From: Paenisporosarcina sp. HGH0030
GTDB taxonomy: Bacteria; Bacillota; Bacilli; Bacillales_A; Planococcaceae
Length of the DNA stretch: 64,000 nucleotides
Assembly: GCF_000411295.1 (NCBI RefSeq)
Contig: NZ_KE150423.1
Span: 1-64,000, forward strand
Reading direction: 5' to 3'
This document shows positions 1 to 7,313 of this stretch, one piece after another. A program made the translations under genes and the position numbers. Below the pieces are notes generated by a model. That model searched no databases. It worked only from the letters and a program-made list of their open reading frames with translations, and was not told the DNA's origin. How positions within the stretch are numbered: the first letter of the stretch is position 1; each line of letters starts with the position of its first letter.

Positions 1-7
1 AAAAAAA

Positions 8-124
<117 letters not shown>

Positions 125-144
125 TTTTTTATTTATACTTTTAT

Positions 145-219
145 TCCGAAGTAGCTCAGTGGTAGAGCAATCGGCTGTTAACCGATTGGTCGTAGGTTCG
201 AGTCCTACCTTCGGAGCCA
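145..219 (+). tRNA. tRNA-Asn (GTT)
   Basis: Cloverleaf with acceptor arms TCCGAAG/CTTCGGA, anticodon GTT in loop CTGTTAA and an encoded CCA end. First tRNA of the cluster trailing the rRNA operon. Confidence 0.95.
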
Positions 220-232
220 CTACTTTCTTCTT

Positions 233-305
233 GCTTCCATAGCTCAGCAGGTAGAGTGCTTCCATGGTAAGGAAGAGGTCACCGGTTCGAGCCCGGTTGG
301 AAGCT
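233..305 (+). tRNA. tRNA-Thr (GGT)
   Basis: Acceptor arms GCTTCCA/TGGAAGC, anticodon GGT in loop ATGGTAA. The CCA end is not encoded, so it must be added after transcription. Confidence 0.94.
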
Positions 306-343
306 TTTTTCCAAAAATACAGTACTCGTTTATCATACATATC

Positions 344-418
344 GGCCCCTTGGTCAAGCGGTTAAGACACCGCCCTTTCACGGCGGTAACACGGGTTCGA
401 ATCCCGTAGGGGTCACCA
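344..418 (+). tRNA. tRNA-Glu (TTC)
   Basis: Acceptor arms GGCCCCT/AGGGGTC, anticodon TTC in loop CTTTCAC, encoded CCA. Very close to the tRNA-Glu I recall from Bacillus subtilis. Confidence 0.95.
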
Positions 419-576
419 TGAATTTCTTTTTACGTAACTTTAACCAGTTCGTAAAAAGGATCAAAAGCAAGTAGTTCTAGGAAACGAACGAATGAATGAA
501 GGAGCGTACAAAAGTACGTGACTGAAATGAATGCGTGAGTTGACAACGAAATACGCCGCTTTTCATTCTTTTTACC
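419..576 (+). other. Long spacer inside the tRNA cluster
   Basis: No gene is seen in this 158-nt spacer, which is much longer than the others in the cluster (about 6 to 40 nt). It contains a short hairpin (CGTAC-AAAA-GTACG near 514) and GAATGAATGAAG-like tracts that resemble rRNA spacer or leader sequences. It may be a processing or antitermination region carried with the rrn operon, which is an inference. Confidence 0.4.
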
Positions 577-652
577 GGAGGATTAGCTCAGCTGGGAGAG
601 CATCTGCCTTACAAGCAGAGGGTCGGCGGTTCGAGCCCGTCATCCTCCACCA
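577..652 (+). tRNA. tRNA-Val (TAC)
   Basis: Acceptor arms GGAGGAT/ATCCTCC, anticodon TAC in loop CTTACAA, encoded CCA. Confidence 0.95.
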
Positions 653-674
653 TTATTTTTATATGTTTACCCTT

Positions 675-758
675 GGAGGGGTAGTGAAGTGGCTAAACAC
701 GACGGACTGTAAATCCGTTCCTTCGGGTTCGGCGGTTCGAATCCGCCCCCCTCCACCA
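675..758 (+). tRNA. tRNA-Tyr (GTA)
   Basis: Class II tRNA of 84 nt with a long variable arm, acceptor arms GGAGGGG/CCCCTCC, anticodon GTA in loop CTGTAAA, encoded CCA. Confidence 0.95.
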
Positions 759-776
759 TTTTTTCGATTTTACTAA

Positions 777-851
777 TGGGGTATAGCCAAGCGGTAAGGC
801 AACGGATTTTGATTCCGTCACGCCCTGGTTCGAATCCAGGTACCCCAGCCA
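777..851 (+). tRNA. tRNA-Gln (TTG)
   Basis: Acceptor arms TGGGGTA/TACCCCA, anticodon TTG in loop TTTTGAT, encoded CCA. Confidence 0.95.
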
Positions 852-863
852 TAACACTTGTAC

Positions 864-936
864 GAGCCATTAGCTCAGTTGGTAGAGCATCTGACTTTTA
901 ATCAGAGGGTCGTAGGTTCGAATCCTACATGGCTCA
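864..936 (+). tRNA. tRNA-Lys (TTT)
   Basis: Acceptor arms GAGCCAT/ATGGCTC, anticodon TTT in loop CTTTTAA. The CCA end is not encoded. Confidence 0.94.
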
Positions 937-958
937 TTTTTTTATTTAATCTTTTTTC

Positions 959-1031
959 GGGGCCTTAGCTCAGCTGGGAGAGCGCCTGCCTTGCACGCAG
1001 GAGGTCAGCGGTTCGATCCCGCTAGGCTCCA
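959..1031 (+). tRNA. tRNA-Ala (TGC)
   Basis: Acceptor arms GGGGCCT/AGGCTCC, anticodon TGC in loop CTTGCAC. CCA is not encoded. Last tRNA before the terminator. Confidence 0.95.
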
Positions 1032-1037
1032 TAATTT

Positions 1038-1079
1038 AAAAGATGTTTGGAATATTTATATTCCAAACATCTTTTTTTG
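1038..1079 (+). terminator. Intrinsic terminator of the rRNA/tRNA operon
   Basis: A 16-bp perfect stem (AAAGATGTTTGGAATA and its complement, 4-nt loop) is followed by a run of T. It closes the tRNA cluster and also faces the end of the convergent citR-like gene, so it may act in both directions. Confidence 0.9.
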
Positions 1080-1096
1080 TTTTTCTGAAATCATGT

Positions 1097-1987
1097 TTAT
1101 CCAAAATAATGCGATGACAAGAGCTGAATGAACTCTTTCTCCAATTCCGCTTGTTTCTTTACGACAACATAAGTCGTGACTTTCGGTAATTCAAATAAAT
1201 CAAAATGGACATTCTTCAATCTGCCCTCCAGTAGTTCACGTCTGACAATAGAGTGAGGAAGGAATGAGATACCGAGCCCTTCCTGGATAAAACGTTTGGT
1301 GATATGTGCTTGAGAGACTTTCATGGAACGCAAGCCGGTTACTTGTTTTCTTAACTTTATCAACACGTCATCCCAAAACACGGGGTGATGGTGGGTAAAC
1401 AGTGTATAAGTTTGTAAAAACTCCATTTCATCGTACGCAGGCCCACTTTCATCATCATAGATATCCACAGGAGCAATGAAAAGAAGAGGTTCTTCAAAAA
1501 TTGGAATCGATTCAATATGTTTATAAGTCGAATTTAATGCGGATATCCCCAAATGTACGTCTTCTTTATCCACAAGTTCTTCGATGAGGTGCGATTCTTC
1601 CACGCGAATCGTGATTTCTAAGTCTGGATGTTGCCGCATAAATGAACGCAGGATATGAGGTAATATGGTTTCTGCCAACAACGGAGAAATGGCAATGGTC
1701 CAATTCCTTCTAAACCCCTGTTTGTAAGCATGAATGGTTTGGATACTTTCTTCATATTGTTGAAGGAGTTTGTCTGCTTTATCCACAAATAATTTGCCGG
1801 CATCCGATAACGTAACCCGGTTTTTGCTACGTTCAAATAAAGAAATTCCTAAAAATTCTTCCAACAATTTAATGTGCACGGAAACACTCGGTTGTGACAT
1901 TAAAAGTTGCTCGGAAGTTTTTCGGAAATTAAGCGTCTTGGCAGCTACACTGAATGTTTTTATCCATTGAATTTCAATAACAAACAC
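1097..1987 (-). CDS. citR: LysR-family regulator, CitR-like
   Basis: LysR-type regulator of 296 residues with an N-terminal winged helix (residues about 5-65, with the typical SQPSVSVHIKLLE recognition helix and FERSKNRVTLSDAG) and a periplasmic-binding-like effector domain (about 90-290). It is divergent from a small citrate synthase. The same arrangement (citR-citA) in Bacillus subtilis has CitR repress citA, so this role is inferred from context. The start is uncertain. The GTG at 1987 overlaps the only good Shine-Dalgarno sequence (GAGG). A rare ATT codon at 1978 would be better spaced and gives a protein starting near residue 4. No ATG lies nearby. Confidence 0.8.
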   Translation of the reverse strand: MFVIEIQWIKTFSVAAKTLNFRKTSEQLLMSQPSVSVHIKLLEEFLGISLFERSKNRVTLSDAGKLFVDKADKLLQQYEESIQTIHAYKQGFRRNWTIAISPLLAETILPHILRSFMRQHPDLEITIRVEESHLIEELVDKEDVHLGISALNSTYKHIESIPIFEEPLLFIAPVDIYDDESGPAYDEMEFLQTYTLFTHHHPVFWDDVLIKLRKQVTGLRSMKVSQAHITKRFIQEGLGISFLPHSIVRRELLEGRLKNVHFDLFELPKVTTYVVVKKQAELEKEFIQLLSSHYFG

Positions 1988-2079
1988 CTCTATTAAGAAA
2001 ATTAATTAAGTTAATTATAACTATTTAATTTTTATAATCAATTTGCCGACGTATACTTCTTTTATAGGAGGCGATCAGT
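1988..2079. promoter_or_regulatory. Divergent citR-citA control region
   Basis: AT-rich 92-bp divergent region containing TTAATTAAGTTAATTATAAC, a run of overlapping TTAA/TAAC half sites of the sort LysR regulators bind. This is the probable operator for the divergent pair. No single T-N11-A box can be singled out with confidence. Confidence 0.35.
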
Positions 2080-3150
2080 ATGTTTCAAAAAGGTTTGAAA
2101 GACGTGGTGGCCGTTCACACGAAAATCGCATCAGTCGATGGAGACAAAGGTGAATTGCGCTACCGTGGAGAACTTGTGGATAAAATCATCCCAAATGCAA
2201 CATTTGAACAGTTGTCCACATTTTTATGGACAGGAGAGAAGGAACCAGTTTCCTCATTACTGAAAGAAGGAAGAGTACTTCCTGAACATGTACTAAACCT
2301 ACTGGGGCAATTGCCCATTGATTTACAAGTGATGGATGTATTGAAGGTAGCTGTTTCGGCTTACGGAACCCCGTCATTCCTGGGAAAATCAACATATGAA
2401 CAATCGGTTATTTTAACAGCTGCTCTTCCGGTAATCGTTGCTTTTTATTATCGAAGACAACAAGGATTGGAGCCTTTGTCTTCACTTGATAATCTCGGAC
2501 ATACAGCCAATTTTTTATACTTGTTAACAGGGATATCCCCAACACCTGCACAAGTGGAAGCGCTTGAGACGTATTTGTTATTAACAATGGAGCATGGTTT
2601 GAATGCATCGACGTTTGCTGCACGTGTCACCATCTCAACGGAGTCTGATATTCCATCTGCAATTGTATCTGCACTAGGGACGATGAAAGGTCCTTTACAT
2701 GGAGGTGCTCCTTCAGGGGTGCTTGATTTATTGGATGAGATGCAGTCTCCCGAAGGAGTGCGTGCAGTCATAGAAGAAAAGCTAGCTAGGGGAGAACGCA
2801 TCATGGGGTTCGGTCACAGGATCTATAAAACGGAAGATCCGCGTTCGATTGTGCTTCGTGAAAAATGTTTATCACTTCAAGGAGAAGATGCATGGCTTGA
2901 TCTTGCTACTTTTGCTGAAAAAGAAATAATTCATCTGTTAAATGAACATAAACCTGGCCGCAAGCTGTATACCAATGTCGAGTTCTATGCAGCAGCCATC
3001 ATGCGTGCCATTAATTTGGACCCGGCACTCTTTACACCTACCTTCAGTGTGGCTCGAATTGTCGGGTGGACTGCCCATGCGATGGAACAAGCAGAAGATA
3101 ACACAATTTTCAGACCGCAGTCTGTATATATTGGAAAAACTTTTGTATGA
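2080..3150 (+). CDS. citA: Citrate synthase, short CitA type
   Basis: Condenses acetyl-CoA and oxaloacetate to citrate in the cytosol. The 356 residues match the short citrate synthases of Gram-positive bacteria. The substrate-binding and catalytic histidines are visible in GPLHGGA (His207) and GFGHRIY (His246). The position of the usual catalytic aspartate (NVDFY in many synthases) reads NVEFY, with Glu301. The start has a clear ribosome site (AGGAGG). Pairing with a divergent LysR gene points to the citR-citA arrangement, so this is probably the minor synthase rather than the citZ-type main enzyme, which is an inference. A methylcitrate synthase activity cannot be excluded from sequence alone. 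Confidence 0.88.
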   Translation: MFQKGLKDVVAVHTKIASVDGDKGELRYRGELVDKIIPNATFEQLSTFLWTGEKEPVSSLLKEGRVLPEHVLNLLGQLPIDLQVMDVLKVAVSAYGTPSFLGKSTYEQSVILTAALPVIVAFYYRRQQGLEPLSSLDNLGHTANFLYLLTGISPTPAQVEALETYLLLTMEHGLNASTFAARVTISTESDIPSAIVSALGTMKGPLHGGAPSGVLDLLDEMQSPEGVRAVIEEKLARGERIMGFGHRIYKTEDPRSIVLREKCLSLQGEDAWLDLATFAEKEIIHLLNEHKPGRKLYTNVEFYAAAIMRAINLDPALFTPTFSVARIVGWTAHAMEQAEDNTIFRPQSVYIGKTFV

Positions 3151-3179
3151 TAGTGTAAAAGTTGTTGGGAGTGTGGAAT

Positions 3180-3764
3180 ATGAGCGTTTTATTAATGCAT
3201 GATGATGTGACGTTACGACCGATGCAAGAATCCGATATTGAAAGACTGTGGAAACTGACAACGTTCGAAACGTTTACTTTTATGCTTAATAAATTTCAAC
3301 ATATGGAAGAGTTTGAAAAGTGGATGAGCTCCGGCTATGAAGATATGCAATTAACTGATTCGACATTTGTTTTTGTTGCAGCGAACTCAAAAACGGATGA
3401 AATGTATGGTTCTACACGTATATATAACATTGACCATGCGAATAAAACATGTGAAATAGGCGGTACTTTTTATGGCAAACCATTTCAACGAACGCATATC
3501 AATACGACAGCTAAGTGGCTGCTGCTCACATATGCCTTTGAAACGCTTGGCATGATTCGCGTTCAATTTAAAACAGATGAAGAAAATGTGGAGTCTCAAA
3601 AAGCGATTGAACGACTCGGAGCCCAAAAAGAAGGCATCTTACGAAATGAACGAATTCGCTCGACTGGAAAACCGCGCAATGCCGTTGTTTACTCAATCAT
3701 TGATAAAGAGTGGGCCAGCGTCAACAAAGGGTTGCAAGAAAAAATGAATAAATATTCAAAATGA
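3180..3764 (+). CDS. GNAT N-acetyltransferase, RimJ/RimL-like
   Basis: Predicted acetyl-CoA-dependent acetyltransferase of 194 residues. Visible family features are the N-terminal VTLRPMQESDIERLW and, in the C-terminal half, the RimJ/RimL-type GMIRVQFKTDEENVESQKAI followed by RLGAQKEGILRNERI. The start is placed at the ATG at 3180, with GGGAG about 8 nt upstream. An in-frame TTG at 3162 is also open but has no ribosome site. It begins 30 nt after citA and is probably co-transcribed. The substrate is unknown: ribosomal protein N-terminus, amino acid or antibiotic are all possible. Confidence 0.8.
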   Translation: MSVLLMHDDVTLRPMQESDIERLWKLTTFETFTFMLNKFQHMEEFEKWMSSGYEDMQLTDSTFVFVAANSKTDEMYGSTRIYNIDHANKTCEIGGTFYGKPFQRTHINTTAKWLLLTYAFETLGMIRVQFKTDEENVESQKAIERLGAQKEGILRNERIRSTGKPRNAVVYSIIDKEWASVNKGLQEKMNKYSK

Positions 3765-3831
3765 TGTGCAGTTGAGCCAAGTGTACCTCTTGATTTACAA
3801 TAGACCTAAGTAAATGGGGAGGTATAAAATA

Positions 3832-4737
3832 ATGAATAAATTAAATATATCTTTAATTGGGGTACCGATGGATTTGGGGCAAAATCGTCGTGGGGTTGAT
3901 ATGGGACCGAGTGCGATTCGTTACGCTGGCGTTGTTGAACGTTTAGAAGAGATTGGTCACACGGTAACAGACGAAGGCGATATCCAAATTGCAGCGGCAG
4001 AAAAAACTGCTCCAACGAATACAAATTTACGCAACTTAAAAGAAGTAACAGATGCAAGTACAACTTTAGCTAATAAAATCCATGATGTTATGGAAAATGG
4101 TCAATTCCCGCTTATTCTAGGTGGAGATCATAGTATTGCCATTGGCACATTGGCTGGTTTAGGCGATCGTTATGAAAATCTAGGCGTTATCTGGTACGAT
4201 GCGCATGCAGATTTAAATACGGGAGATACGTCTCCATCTGGTAACATTCACGGAATGCCACTTGCAGTAAGTATTGGATTGGGCAATGAACAATTGGTGA
4301 ATATTCGTGGATTTGCACCAAAAATCAAGCCTGAAAATGTTGTCATTATCGGAGCACGTTCAATTGATCCTGGTGAGCGTGAGTTAATTAAAGAAAAAGG
4401 CATCAAAGTGTTCACGATGCATGATATCGATAAGCTTGGAATGACGGAAGTTATGGACAAAGCTATGGGGTATTTAAAAGATCGTGAAGTAGATGGTGTC
4501 CATTTATCACTTGATTTAGATGGAATTGATCCGATCTATACACCAGGTGTGGGAACTCCTGTACCGGGTGGAATCAGTTACCGCGAAAGTCATTTAGCGA
4601 TGGAAATGCTGTATTCTGCAGACATAATCACATCAGCTGAATTCGTTGAAGTAAACCCGATTCTTGATGAGAAAAATAAAACAGCGGATGTAGCTGTAGC
4701 TTTGATGGGCTCACTATTCGGCGAAAAATTATTATAA
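3832..4737 (+). CDS. rocF: Arginase
   Basis: Hydrolyses arginine to ornithine and urea using a binuclear manganese centre. The 301-residue length is typical of Bacillus RocF. All metal-binding motifs are present: GGDHS (97-101), DAHAD (123-127) and SLDLDGIDP (226-234). The ATG at 3832 is chosen because GGGGAGG lies 9 nt upstream; an earlier in-frame ATG at 3814 overlaps that ribosome site. The gene stands alone between a 67-nt gap and its own terminator, with no rocD, rocE or regulator beside it. Confidence 0.95.
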   Translation: MNKLNISLIGVPMDLGQNRRGVDMGPSAIRYAGVVERLEEIGHTVTDEGDIQIAAAEKTAPTNTNLRNLKEVTDASTTLANKIHDVMENGQFPLILGGDHSIAIGTLAGLGDRYENLGVIWYDAHADLNTGDTSPSGNIHGMPLAVSIGLGNEQLVNIRGFAPKIKPENVVIIGARSIDPGERELIKEKGIKVFTMHDIDKLGMTEVMDKAMGYLKDREVDGVHLSLDLDGIDPIYTPGVGTPVPGGISYRESHLAMEMLYSADIITSAEFVEVNPILDEKNKTADVAVALMGSLFGEKLL

Positions 4738-4748
4738 GTTAATATCGA

Positions 4749-4793
4749 ACGGTTCAACCTGGCATATGATGCTTAATGGTTGAACTGTTTTTG
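4749..4793 (+). terminator. Terminator after rocF
   Basis: Stem CGGTTCAACC/GGTTGAACTG (one G-U pair) followed by TTTTTG directly behind the arginase stop codon. Confidence 0.75.
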
Positions 4794-4910
4794 TATTTAA
4801 TTTCATGCCACTAATTGACGTGAATGGCTGTCAACGTATAGGTAGGTTTTTAAATAATTGTAAGTATCTTGAAATATTTCTGATATAATATAAGGTATTG
4901 ATAAAAAAGA

Positions 4911-4937
4911 TGAAACCTGTCTCAACTTTAATCCGTA
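4911..4937 (+). promoter_or_regulatory. SigW-type ECF promoter upstream of sigW
   Basis: TGAAAC (4911-4916) and CGTA (4934-4937) are separated by 17 nt. This matches the SigW consensus TGAAAC-N16/17-CGTA. The gene behind it is sigW itself, so the pair implies autoregulation, as known in Bacillus. Confidence 0.85.
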
Positions 4938-4974
4938 TAAGTAAGACAGCCGCATGAGCGGAGGGGAAATCACC

Positions 4975-5538
4975 ATGGATGCTTTGGTCAACAAACGAAT
5001 AAAAGAAGTATTAAAAGGCGATCAAAATGCATTCGCGGAGATTGTCGAGCTATACCAAGATAAATTATATCGGGTATGTTTTCGTATGCTTGGAAACATG
5101 CATGAAGCGGAGGATATCGCACAGGAAGCATTTGTTCGTGCCTTCATTAACATCCACACGTTTGATACAAATCGAAAATTTTCAACTTGGTTGTACCGAA
5201 TTGGAACCAATTTGTGTATCGACCGTATAAGAAAGAAGAAACCGGATTATTACTTGGATGCAGAGGTTTCAGGTACAGAAGGTTTGAATATGTACTCGCA
5301 AATCGCTGCCTCAGAAGAATTGCCGGAAGATCAGGTAATGAAAATGGAAATGCAAGACCGTGTCCAATATGAAATCAGTCGCTTGCCGGATAAGTACCGC
5401 GCAGTGATTGTATTGAAATATATGGAGGATTTGCCGCTCCAGGAAATAAGTGACATTTTGGAAATGCCACTTGGAACTGTGAAAACCCGTATCCACAGAG
5501 GGCGCGAAGCGCTCAGAAAGCAATTGAGTAACATGTAG
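4975..5538 (+). CDS. sigW: ECF sigma factor SigW
   Basis: RNA polymerase ECF sigma factor of 187 residues that in Bacillus controls envelope-stress and antimicrobial-resistance genes. Region 2 (about 25-95) has MLGNMHEAEDIAQEAFVRAF and FSTWLYRIGTNLCIDRIRKK. Region 4 (about 130-185) has LPDKYRAVIVLKY and MPLGTVKTRIHRGREALRKQ. Length and sequence follow B. subtilis SigW nearly end to end. The ATG at 4975 has GGAGGGG upstream. Its own consensus promoter lies 38-64 nt upstream, and the anti-sigma gene follows after 12 nt. Confidence 0.97.
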   Translation: MDALVNKRIKEVLKGDQNAFAEIVELYQDKLYRVCFRMLGNMHEAEDIAQEAFVRAFINIHTFDTNRKFSTWLYRIGTNLCIDRIRKKKPDYYLDAEVSGTEGLNMYSQIAASEELPEDQVMKMEMQDRVQYEISRLPDKYRAVIVLKYMEDLPLQEISDILEMPLGTVKTRIHRGREALRKQLSNM

Positions 5539-5550
5539 GAGGGATTCACG

Positions 5551-6177
5551 ATGAACAAATGTCCAGAACATATCGTTCACTATATGCATGAATATTTGGA
5601 TGGCGACATCAGTGGTGAACATGAGCAGGAGCTCAAATCCCATTTAGCCAGTTGTCCGTCTTGTCAACAGCACATGCATGAGTTAAGCAAAGTCGCTGCG
5701 TTCGTTCAGAGCGCTTCACATATTTCAGCACCGAATGGTTTTGTGGAAGGCGTGACGGCACGATTGCCAAAAGAAACATCAAAAGTTGGGATGAAACGCT
5801 GGTTCCACAGTCATCCACTACTGACTGCTGCAGCCTTGTTTATGATTCTGATGAGTGCTTCACTCTTCTCCAGTTATAACGATGACCAACATTTCTCGTT
5901 TACAAAACAACCAAATCTTGTGGTTGAAGGAGAAAAAGTAATCGTTCCTGCAGGAGAGATTGTCAAAGGGGACTTGGTTGTCAAAAACGGTGACCTTCAA
6001 ATTGATGGAGAAGTAGATGGGAATGTAACGGTAATCAATGGACAGTATATGGCATCAACAGCCAATGTGACAGGTGAAATAGAAGAAATCAATCAAGTGT
6101 TTGATTGGCTTTGGTACAAAATTAAAGCAGGCGCAAAAGACGTCACGTCGCTTGTTGATGGAAAAGAAGATAAATAA
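5551..6177 (+). CDS. rsiW: Anti-sigma factor RsiW
   Basis: Membrane anti-sigma factor (208 residues) that holds SigW inactive until regulated intramembrane proteolysis. The cytosolic N-terminus carries the zinc anti-sigma motif, His followed by CPSC (HLASCPSCQQHMHE, about residues 28-42). A single membrane segment (about 90-108, LLTAAALFMILMSASLF) follows. The extracytoplasmic C-terminus contains bactofilin-like short beta repeats (GDLVVKNGDLQIDGEVDGNV). It lies 12 nt after sigW with its own AGGAGGG ribosome site, so the two are co-translated at similar levels. In Bacillus PrsW and RasP cut RsiW; neither gene is in the window. Confidence 0.94.
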   Translation: MNKCPEHIVHYMHEYLDGDISGEHEQELKSHLASCPSCQQHMHELSKVAAFVQSASHISAPNGFVEGVTARLPKETSKVGMKRWFHSHPLLTAAALFMILMSASLFSSYNDDQHFSFTKQPNLVVEGEKVIVPAGEIVKGDLVVKNGDLQIDGEVDGNVTVINGQYMASTANVTGEIEEINQVFDWLWYKIKAGAKDVTSLVDGKEDK

Positions 6178-6210
6178 GCCTACCCATTGAGGGTGGGCTT
6201 TTGCTTTGTC
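6178..6210 (+). terminator. Terminator after rsiW
   Basis: Stem GCCTACCC/GGGTGGGC (with one G-U pair), 5-nt loop, then TTTTGCTTT. Confidence 0.8.
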
Positions 6211-6262
6211 TCTATTGAAAGGTAGGAGATAGGACGTGATTCCGGCTGCGAAATATGTGAAC

Positions 6263-6367
6263 GCGAATAGAATTTGTGGAAAAGCGAATAGAAGTCAATG
6301 AAACGCGAATAGAAATGGAATAAGCGCGAATAGAAGTCCCCAAAACACGCATAGGCCAAAATCCATG
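6263..6367. repeat. Non-coding 21-bp-period direct repeat array 1
   Basis: The core GCGAATAGAA occurs at 6263, 6284, 6305 and 6326, exactly 21 bp apart. A fifth degenerate unit (ACGCATAGG) falls on the same register at 6347. Only the 10-bp core is conserved; the 11 bp between cores vary. It lies between the rsiW terminator and cdaA and contains no plausible gene. A second array with the same period lies at 24591-24716. Confidence 0.85.
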
Positions 6368-6476
6368 CGCTATAAGTGTCAATCTTGCCTGAAGCGTTGC
6401 GCTATTAGGCAGAAGGCTGGATGTTTATGTTATACTGATTCCATATGAATATGTGATGAAAAGTGGGGGATGCCAC

Positions 6477-7313
6477 ATGCCGTTTATTGACCAATTCACC
6501 GATTTGACGCCGGTAAACGTGCTCGTTAATATACTTGATGTGTTACTCGTGTGGTTTGTCATTTATAAGATCTTCACTTTGATAAAAGGAACGAAAGCGG
6601 TCCAATTATTAAAAGGAATCTTTGTAATCATCATTGTCCGGGTGCTAACGCAAACAGTTGGATTGGATACACTTGGTTGGATGATGCAAAAAATCATTGA
6701 CTGGGGCTTTCTTGCCATTATTATTATTTTCCAACCGGAGCTAAGACGTGCACTCGAACAGATAGGTCGAGGTAAATTATTCGCCCGCACGAGCCTTCAA
6801 GAAGCAGAAGAGCAAAATCGATTAATTGAAGCCATGACGAAATCTGTAAGCTATATGGCAAAACGACGAATTGGTGCGTTGATTTCGATTGAACGCGAAA
6901 CAGGGTTAACGGAGTACATTGAAACGGGTATTAAAATGAACTCCGAAACTACATCGGAATTATTGATTAATATTTTCATACCGAACACGCCACTTCACGA
7001 TGGAGCGGTTATTATGCAAAAAAATAAAATAGCGGCTGCTGCCTGTTATTTGCCGTTATCTGAAAGTCCATTCATTTCGAAAGAGCTTGGTACACGTCAT
7101 CGTGCGGCACTGGGTATAAGCGAAGTGACGGATGCCATTACCATTATTGTATCTGAGGAAACGGGAGCGGTTAGTTTAACGTCTAACGGAGACCTTCACA
7201 GAAATCTATCCATTGAAGAATTTGAAACACGCTTGCGTAAAGTGTGGTTTGGACCTGAACCTGAAATGGTTAGCACTTCTAAATGGACGTGGAGGGGGAA
7301 AAAGAATGGATAA
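6477..7313 (+). CDS. cdaA: Diadenylate cyclase CdaA
   Basis: Makes c-di-AMP from two ATP at the membrane; the product controls potassium and osmolyte uptake. The protein has 278 residues, with three predicted membrane helices (about 14-33, 40-60, 68-85) and a cytosolic DAC domain. The catalytic DGA (175-177, in LHDGAVIM) and RHR (207-209, in GTRHRAALGIS) motifs are intact. The C-terminal WRGKKNG resembles B. subtilis CdaA. The ATG at 6477 is preferred because GGGGGA lies 6 nt upstream; an earlier in-frame ATG gives 8 extra residues without a ribosome site. It overlaps cdaR by 8 nt, so translation is coupled. Confidence 0.96.
   Translation: MPFIDQFTDLTPVNVLVNILDVLLVWFVIYKIFTLIKGTKAVQLLKGIFVIIIVRVLTQTVGLDTLGWMMQKIIDWGFLAIIIIFQPELRRALEQIGRGKLFARTSLQEAEEQNRLIEAMTKSVSYMAKRRIGALISIERETGLTEYIETGIKMNSETTSELLINIFIPNTPLHDGAVIMQKNKIAAAACYLPLSESPFISKELGTRHRAALGISEVTDAITIIVSEETGAVSLTSNGDLHRNLSIEEFETRLRKVWFGPEPEMVSTSKWTWRGKKNG

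Noticed and set aside
531-870. Open frames across the tRNA genes on both strands
   Set aside because: They are translations of tRNA sequence and do not have independent coding signals.
6263-6367. CRISPR array reading of the 21-bp arrays
   Set aside because: Cores of 10 bp and gaps of 11 bp are far too short for CRISPR repeats and spacers, and no cas genes are in the window.
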